This document shows positions 58,265 to 64,000 of a DNA stretch of 64,000 nt, piece by piece. The DNA comes from Antilocapra americana. Lineage: Eukaryota > Chordata > Mammalia > Artiodactyla > Antilocapridae. The notes beneath the pieces were generated by a model. That model saw only the letters and a list, made by a program, of their open reading frames with translations. It ran no database searches and was not told the DNA's origin. The translations under genes and the position numbers were made by a program. The stretch is from contig ML662465.1 in the NCBI GenBank assembly GCA_007570785.1, positions 4,227,902 through 4,291,901 on the forward strand, in the 5' to 3' direction. How positions within the stretch are numbered: position 1 is the stretch's first letter; every line of letters starts with the position of its first letter.

Positions 58265-58440
58265 TAGAATGTTAGTGATTATGCTGGGCACTTCATGGAT
58301 ATTTTCCCATTTGTCACTTTTTTTAAATGTTAGGGACAGATTTTCCTCCTATATATGAAGAAACTGAAGCTCAGAAAGGTTAAGGGACTTGTCCAAGGTC
58401 ATACAGCTAGTATGGAGTGGGGTCAGGAGTCCAACCTAGA
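58265..58440 (+). repeat. MIR-like SINE
   Basis: TGAAGAAACTGAAGCTCAGA, TTGTCCAAGGTCATACAGCT and GGGGTCAGGAGTCCAACCTA match MIR. Confidence 0.68.
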
Positions 58441-58650
58441 TTCTCAAAGCCAAGGTCTTCCCTTTCCCCCACACCCTAATACTTCGCAAAGTCAAGTACT
58501 AGCTCTCTCTTCAGAAGCAACAGAGAATAAATTCTTCCCCTTTAAATGGGTTAAGTGATAGATTTTCACACTTTTTTCTTCAGACTGTGTGCCTCCACAA
58601 TTCTTTTATTTCCTTCCACCTTTCATAAGAACACTTCAAAAAGAATTCAC

Positions 58651-60107
58651 TGGGTTGGCCATTGTAAAGTTTTTACTTAAAAACTTTACTTCAGTTTTTA
58701 AGTAAAAGACACATTTTTCATTTCATCAACAATTTTATTGAACAGTGTATTTACCATTTTGTTCCACTATTTTCTGCCATTTTTCAAGGCAACTTCATAA
58801 TCCCATCTTCCCAAAACTTTTCTTCTTTTTGAGCAAAGAACTATTCCAGGTGCCTTTTACAGTCTCCCAGGGAAGTGAAATTTTTTTCATAAAGACCAAA
58901 ACAAAAGGAACTTGAAAGTGCAATGTCTGGTGAGTATGGCGGATGAGTCAGAACTTTCCAGCCAAGTTGCACCAGGTTATCAAAGAAACAGGTGGTCTTG
59001 TGTTACCCTAATGGAAGATTATGAGTTTTCTGTTGACTAATTCTGGACACTTTTTGTCAAAAGCTCCTTTCAGTTAGTCTAACTGGGAGCAGTTAGGTAG
59101 GCTTCCCTGGTGGCTCCGAGATAAAAAATCGGCCAGCCAGTGCAGTGGGTTGGAAAGATTCCCTGAAGGAAATGACAACCGGCTCCAGTATTCTTGCCTG
59201 GAAAATCCCATGGACATGACAGAGGAACCTGGTGGGCAACTATCCATGAGGTCGCAAGAGAGACATGACTTAATGACTAAAACAACTGGGAGCAGCACTT
59301 GTTGGAATTAACTGCTTGGTTTTCCGAAAGGAGCTCATAATAGAGGACTCTTTTCCAATCCTACCATAAACAAATCACCTTCTCTGGATGAAGACCAGCC
59401 TTTGGTATGGTTGGAGGTGGTTCATTTTGCTTACCCGATGATCTCTTCCATTCCACATTATTGTACAGTATCCACTTTTCATCACCCACCACAATTTCTT
59501 TTAAAAACAGGACATTTTCATTACATTTTAGTGGAGAACTGCACGCAGAAATATGGTCAAGGTTTTTTCACTTAACATGTGTAGAACCTAAACATCAAAG
59601 TGATTAACACAGTCAACGTGGTGTGAATGATTTTCAACACTTGATTTGGCTATTTTGAGTATATTGGTTATCTCCCACATGGTACAGCACTGATTGTTCT
59701 CAATGTCTTGACTTGATCACTATCAACTTCAACCAGTACCTGAGTGTGGAGCATCGTCCAGTGACAAATTTCCAGCATGAGAAGCTTTACAAACCACTCT
59801 GGATACATTAGATCAATCACAGCACCTTCTTCATGCACGCACAAATCTTATCCACATTTCGATTTTTTACCTTTCTTGAAATAATAAACTATAATATGCC
59901 ACAAGCATTGCATTTTCCTTCCATCTTCAATATTAAAATGGCTACACAAAACTCACCAATGTTGGTAAGTCTTTTTTTTAAAACGCACACTGACAGGACA
60001 GCTGTCTCAACAGAATCTTACCAAACTGTTTCCAATGACGTCAAAGACAATTAAGAGCTACCAGAACCACTGGAGAGGAAACTGAACCAACTTTTGGGCC
60101 AACCCCA
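58651..60107 (-). mobile_element. Mariner (Tc1/mariner) DNA transposon, inactive, with nested SINE
   Basis: The terminal inverted repeats are TGGGTTGGCC at the left and GGCCAACCCCA at the right. The transposase runs on the minus strand and is broken by many stops and frameshifts. A clear remnant reads GDEKWILYNNVE near 59455-59490, around the first catalytic Asp of the DD34D triad, followed by NEPPPTIPKAGLHPEK. The element was about 1.27 kb before a Bov-tA inserted at 59093-59283. It is non-functional. Confidence 0.92.
59093..59283 (+). mobile_element. Bov-tA SINE nested in the mariner
   Basis: It starts GCTTCCCTGGTGGCTC and ends near GACTTAATGACTAAAAC. Perfect 12-bp flanks AACTGGGAGCAG lie at 59081-59092 and 59284-59295, inside the mariner, so it is younger than the mariner. 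Confidence 0.94.
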
Positions 60108-61128
60108 TACTACAGGAAATTCAAAGTACTGGAGTTCCAAACACCAAGCAAGTATAATCAGAAGCAAGAACAGCAACAGATTCAATGACAAAGACTGAAC
60201 AGCCACTGGTTTTAACAAGAGGGGACCAAGCACTGGTGATATTTAAGACAGCAATTTTAGTATTTTTTATTCTGTGAATGTTTGGGGGAAGGCAATGTGG
60301 GAGAAACACAACTAGTGAAGAGCTAAAAGGTCCATGTTTGAGGAATTCAAGTTTTGTTTTTTTAAGAAAGAGAAACACGAAGGTAGCTAAAAAACTTTCA
60401 GAAGTGAGCAACAATGCTTGTCCTTTTTTTTAAAAAAAAAACACTCATGAAAAATTCAAGGCACCTGGCAGTACAAGAGGGGCTATGTATTTGTATTCGC
60501 CTGTATGTGTATAAAATGACTCTAAAAGAACATTTAAGAAACTAACAGTAATGGGGGTGGGGGGGCAGAAGGAACTAGGCATATGGGGGAAGGGAGATCT
60601 CAACATATAAACCTTTTCATTCAATGACTTAAGTTTCTCAGCCATGTGAGTAAGTATTCAAACACTTAAATATTAAAAGTTTTCCAGTATTAATATTAAA
60701 TTTCAATATTTAAACAGTAAAAGGCTGTTCTCTGTTTCTGGTTTGCTGGGAGATCCAGTCATGAGTGCATGCTATATTCTGCTAAAATTCTTTTCTGTCT
60801 CTACTGAAATGGTTATAGAATTTCTGACCTTTGATCACTGATATGATCAACTCTGTCAACGGATCTTCTAGTAGTGAACAAAGCTTTGCATTTCCTAGTA
60901 TAAAGCCAACTCAATACTTTTTTTCCAAAATAAATTGCTGGGCTTTCTAATAAAGGCAAAAAAAAACTATACTAATTTCATCGGTAAAAATGATCAGGGA
61001 TAATAATATCCAGTGCTGACAAAAATGAAAAATTAAGGGGTTCTCTCTTATCTTAATGGCAGAAATTACTATAACCTTTTGCAGAGTATTGTGGGAACAG
61101 TTTTGATAATTAAAGTTACACATAATCT

Positions 61129-61251
61129 GGGATTTCCCCAATGGTCCTTCCAGTGGTTAAGAATTCGAGCTTTCACTACAGTAGGCACGGGTTCAATCCC
61201 CAGTTGGGGAACTAAGATCCTCCATGCCATGGGGTGCAGACAATAAATAAA
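61129..61251 (+). mobile_element. CHR-type SINE with perfect target-site duplication
   Basis: It reads GGGATTTCCCCAATGGTCC, GGTTCAATCCCCAGTTGGGG and an AATA-rich tail. Identical 18-bp flanks TAAAGTTACACATAATCT lie at 61111-61128 and 61252-61269. Confidence 0.94.
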
Positions 61252-62600
61252 TAAAGTTACACATAATCTAACCAGCCATCCCCTGCTTCAGAATGGATCT
61301 TAACAGTAATTAAGCACTAGTACACAGGCTAATTGTATATGAGTGGAAAGCTGAAATGTCCCCCAGTAAAGAAATGGCTCTACAAGAGCATAGCATATTG
61401 CACTGAAAATAACTTGACCTGTTTGTTGAAAGAACGTTCCTAACATCGTTAAATGAAAAAAAGCAATTTGTGAAACTGTGAACAGTGTTAGCTCATATTT
61501 TTTAAAACCTGTCTGTCTGTTTTGTATACCCTCCTGAACTAGGAACATCAGAGGAACCTCACAACTGAACCAACTATTTAAAGGAATTGTTAAGTTTTTT
61601 AAAAAGGAAGCCCCTATTTAAAATATTATGGTAAACGTGCACTATTTTTGTAAATTAGTACCAAAAATGAATGCTTTTAAAACCACCACGTCTAGGATTT
61701 GCTTTCACTACTCCAGGCTGCACTCCATCCTCCCAAAAACAGGAAAAGAGAAAAAAATGAAACGAAATTGACAAAATGTTGACAACTGCTGAAACTGGGT
61801 AATGGGTAGAGAAAGCTCTTTAGTCTGTTCTATTTTTGTGTATGTTTGAAAATTTCCATAATAAAAGACAAAAACAATCACAAGCCTCCACTCAAATGAG
61901 TAAGGCACCAAGGTAGGAGATTAGAGACAGATAAAAGATGAGCCTGTGAACCAAGAATCTTGGCAAGACCAAGGGCAAGACAAGTGTCCTTAACGGCCTC
62001 AAGTCTGGGATCCAGAAGGCCCTTCCTGGACCTGCTCTTCCTGATTCTTGATTGTCAGCCTTCCCTTCATTCCCAACATAAATATCATTCAAAACAATCA
62101 CTTCCAAAGGATACTCCTGTAAACTGCTGTTGGACATGAACTAGCAAGGACCTCTGATGAACAACTTGGAAGTATCTGTTAATAGTAAATTTTTAAACAT
62201 CACTAATCAATTTCAACCGAAGCCTCTACAAAAGAAAATGTACAAAAATAGATACTGCAAAATAACAGACTAAAAACCAATCAACAGGGGAAAGTTAAAC
62301 CATAATATACTCACATCATGAATTATTACACAGTAATTAGTTTTTTTTTTTTTTTTTAAGGAGGAGAGTTACAGATTTCCATGGTGTGCAGGGAAGAGTT
62401 ATTATTAGCACAGCAGGTTGAGACCATGATCCTGAGAAGGGACTGCAAGACTGGCTCCTGACTGGGGTCAAGGTACTTGGATTTCAGGGAGGTTCCCACC
62501 AATCCCAAATCAACATACAAGCAACACAGTTTTGCTATAAGCCTACTTTGTTTTTGGCGGTTGGGGATTTGGGTACATATCAGGCAAAAGGTACCTACAT

Positions 62601-62671
62601 TGTTGTTCAGTTGTCAGTGGTGTCTGACTCTTTGCAACCCCATGGACTTTTTTTAGGGGCTGGCTGTACAT
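62601..62671 (-). mobile_element. Truncated ruminant SINE tail insertion
   Basis: TGTTGTTCAGTTGTCAGTGG and GACTCTTTGCAACCCCATGG are the tail half of Bov-tA in reverse; the insert then ends in about 25 unrelated bases. GGTACCTACAT flanks it on both sides (62590-62600, 62672-62682). Confidence 0.85.
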
Positions 62672-63369
62672 GGTACCTACATAATCAGCCCATAACAAAA
62701 AAACACAAAACCCTACGCACTGAATTTCTAATGAGCTTTCCAGGTAGACACTTAACACATGTCATAATTTGATGCTAGAGAAATTACGCACATTCTATGT
62801 GACATCACAGGGACAGAAACCTTGGAAGCTTGCTCCTAATTTCCTCCAGATTTTGACTATTGTGCTTTTTCCCTTTATGGATTTTGTTCTGTATACTTTC
62901 ATTCTTATGAGTCACAGCCATGAGAATGACTATATGCTGAATCCTGTGAGCCTTCCTAGAGGACTGTTAAACCTGAAGGTGACATTAGGGATTCCCCCAA
63001 CAAACATGGCTTTACAGAAAAGATCTCGAAGACATACCACTGAGCTGAAAAAAAAGGTCAAGGTCCAATTCAGTGTATATCCTTTGTTATAAAATAAAAA
63101 AGAAAATTCCATTTTAAAAAGTGCATATCGACAGCATAGCAAAGAAGCAGACCCTCAAGGTACCTGGATGATCTAACTCTCTGCATCCAAAATTATTTAG
63201 TAACAACCCACACAATATTTAATCAATAAATCAGTAAGAATGTGCTAAGTCAAGCAGTCTGCTGTGTACTAGGAGAACTCAAGCAGAATCCATCATTTTA
63301 AACTATAATTTTGTAGGAACAACAACTGAACACGCCTGAAATATGGAAACAAGAAATCATCTGGTAGAG

Positions 63370-63700
63370 GCTATAAGCAAGTTTAGAAAAACAAGACACA
63401 CATATGAGCTGTTACAGCTAAGGAAAGCTTCAGGGAGAAGTAAGAAGTTGATCTGGGTCTTAAAGAAGAGTCAGGATTTCTACAGAGACAGAGAGGGGCT
63501 TTTCAAGCAAGTGAGCACAAAAGGGCATGGACACAGCAAAGCATGGAGACCTACTAGCGTGGCAATATCCGGAGCCAGTACTGACTGGGATAGAAAAGGG
63601 GAGAAAAAGCACTGGGTAAAAGTAGGAAACAAACCTGCAAAACAGGGTGAGAAGACTGTTGTAGTAATTCAAGTACAAGTGCAATGTCCTGAACCTTGAC
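63370..63700 (+). repeat. Ancient dispersed mammalian repeat, class not assigned
   Basis: TTGATCTGGGTCTTAAAGAA, AAAGGGCATGGACACAGCAA and AGACTGTTGTAGTAATTCAA correspond to an earlier part of the same family. Confidence 0.5.
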
Positions 63701-63889
63701 AGTGGCCAAGAAGAAATGAAAAGCAAAGAAGAAATCCAAGGTAATCACAAGGAATTGAAACAGCTGACAATATCAATAAGATTGACAAAAGAAAGACAGG
63801 CTAATGACAACTCCAGATTGTAGAAAGCAAAAATTTCTAAATCGAAGCTCTGCTACTAGAAACGATTATAGAGAAGTGGCAAAAAGTGA

Positions 63890-64000
63890 AAGTCACTCAG
63901 TCGTGTCTGACTCTACGACCCCAGGGATATAGAGTCCATGGAATTCCCCAGGTCAGAATACTGGAGTAGGTAGCCTTTCCCTTCTTCAGGGGATCTCCCC
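63890..64000 (-). mobile_element. Bov-tA SINE, cut by the window end
   Basis: AAAGTCACTCAGTCGTGTCT, ACTGGAGTAGGTAGCC and CTTCAGGGGATCTCCCC are the tail half of a reverse Bov-tA. The rest lies beyond base 64000. Confidence 0.9.

Larger units (their letters stand above)
55021..64000 (-). other. TNRC6A upstream intron, at least 9.0 kb, running off the window
   Basis: It holds an L1 3' end (55453-55765), Bov-A2 (57402-57663), a CA repeat (58012-58028), MIR (58265-58440), mariner (58651-60107) with a nested Bov-tA, CHR (61129-61251), a truncated SINE tail (62601-62671), an ancient dispersed repeat (63370-63700) and a Bov-tA cut by the window end. I looked on the minus strand for the expected first coding exon and did not find it. 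About 55770-57390 and 60110-61110 are unassigned. Confidence 0.75.

Noticed and set aside
59401..59607. Plus-strand open frame inside the mariner
   Set aside because: The transposase is on the minus strand and broken; the plus frame is a shadow.
63343..63699. 118-codon plus-strand open frame
   Set aside because: It lies in an ancient dispersed repeat, with no recognisable protein or exon borders.
55021..64000. Search for the first coding exon of TNRC6A
   Set aside because: No minus-strand segment with a start Met and a suitable donor leading into the Arg-Asp-Leu-Val junction was seen. It probably lies beyond the window.
1..64000. CRISPR arrays, operons, prophage or bacterial-type systems
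   Set aside because: The window is entirely intron-exon mammalian DNA; nothing of this kind is present.
1..64000. tRNA genes suggested by tRNA-like boxes
   Set aside because: Every candidate falls in the tRNA-derived heads of Bov-tA or CHR SINEs; none folds as a full cloverleaf on inspection.

Overview
The window is intron-rich mammalian nuclear DNA, almost certainly from a ruminant (cattle, sheep, goat, buffalo or relative). It carries many tRNA-derived Bov-tA and Bov-A2 SINEs, CHR-type artiodactyl SINEs, a BovB LINE 3' end and artiodactyl-type L1 3' ends, on a background of older MIR, L2, hAT and Tigger relics. I cannot tell the species from sequence alone.

One protein-coding gene is visible: TNRC6A (GW182), on the minus strand and running through the whole window. 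I placed 16 consecutive coding exons from consensus splice sites, reading frame and recognised family sequence. They total 4,583 nt: one leading base, 1,527 complete codons and one trailing base. The frame closes at all 15 junctions. The first coding exon and start codon lie beyond base 64000. The silencing domain, RRM and stop codon lie before base 1. In transcript order the exons encode a Lys/Glu-rich N-terminus (54933-55020), a 22-nt microexon (47058-47079), a Pro/Gln-repeat exon (28198-28596), one 2,577-nt exon holding most of the GW repeats (15824-18400), two more GW exons (14255-14431, 13380-13555), a 33-nt basic microexon (12302-12334), a UBA-like segment split over three exons (10721-10801, 10335-10386, 5801-5943), a Gln-rich block of five exons (5261-5407 to 3394-3604) and the first exon towards the silencing domain (286-417).

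The protein is the scaffold of miRNA silencing. GW/WG tryptophans bind Argonaute, and the C-terminal region, outside this window, recruits PABP and deadenylases. Everything between exons is intron. The two largest introns, 18.5 kb (28597-47057) and 9.8 kb (18401-28197), flank the Pro/Gln exon. The upstream intron (55021 to the end) holds a nearly full-length but broken mariner with a younger SINE nested in it.

I found no second gene, no RNA gene and no novel system. The most useful observations concern splicing (two microexons with opposite frame consequences, cassette-ready exons), the conversion of the trinucleotide tract to a Pro-Gln repeat, a UBA-like fold lacking its signature loop, and well-delimited transposon insertions.
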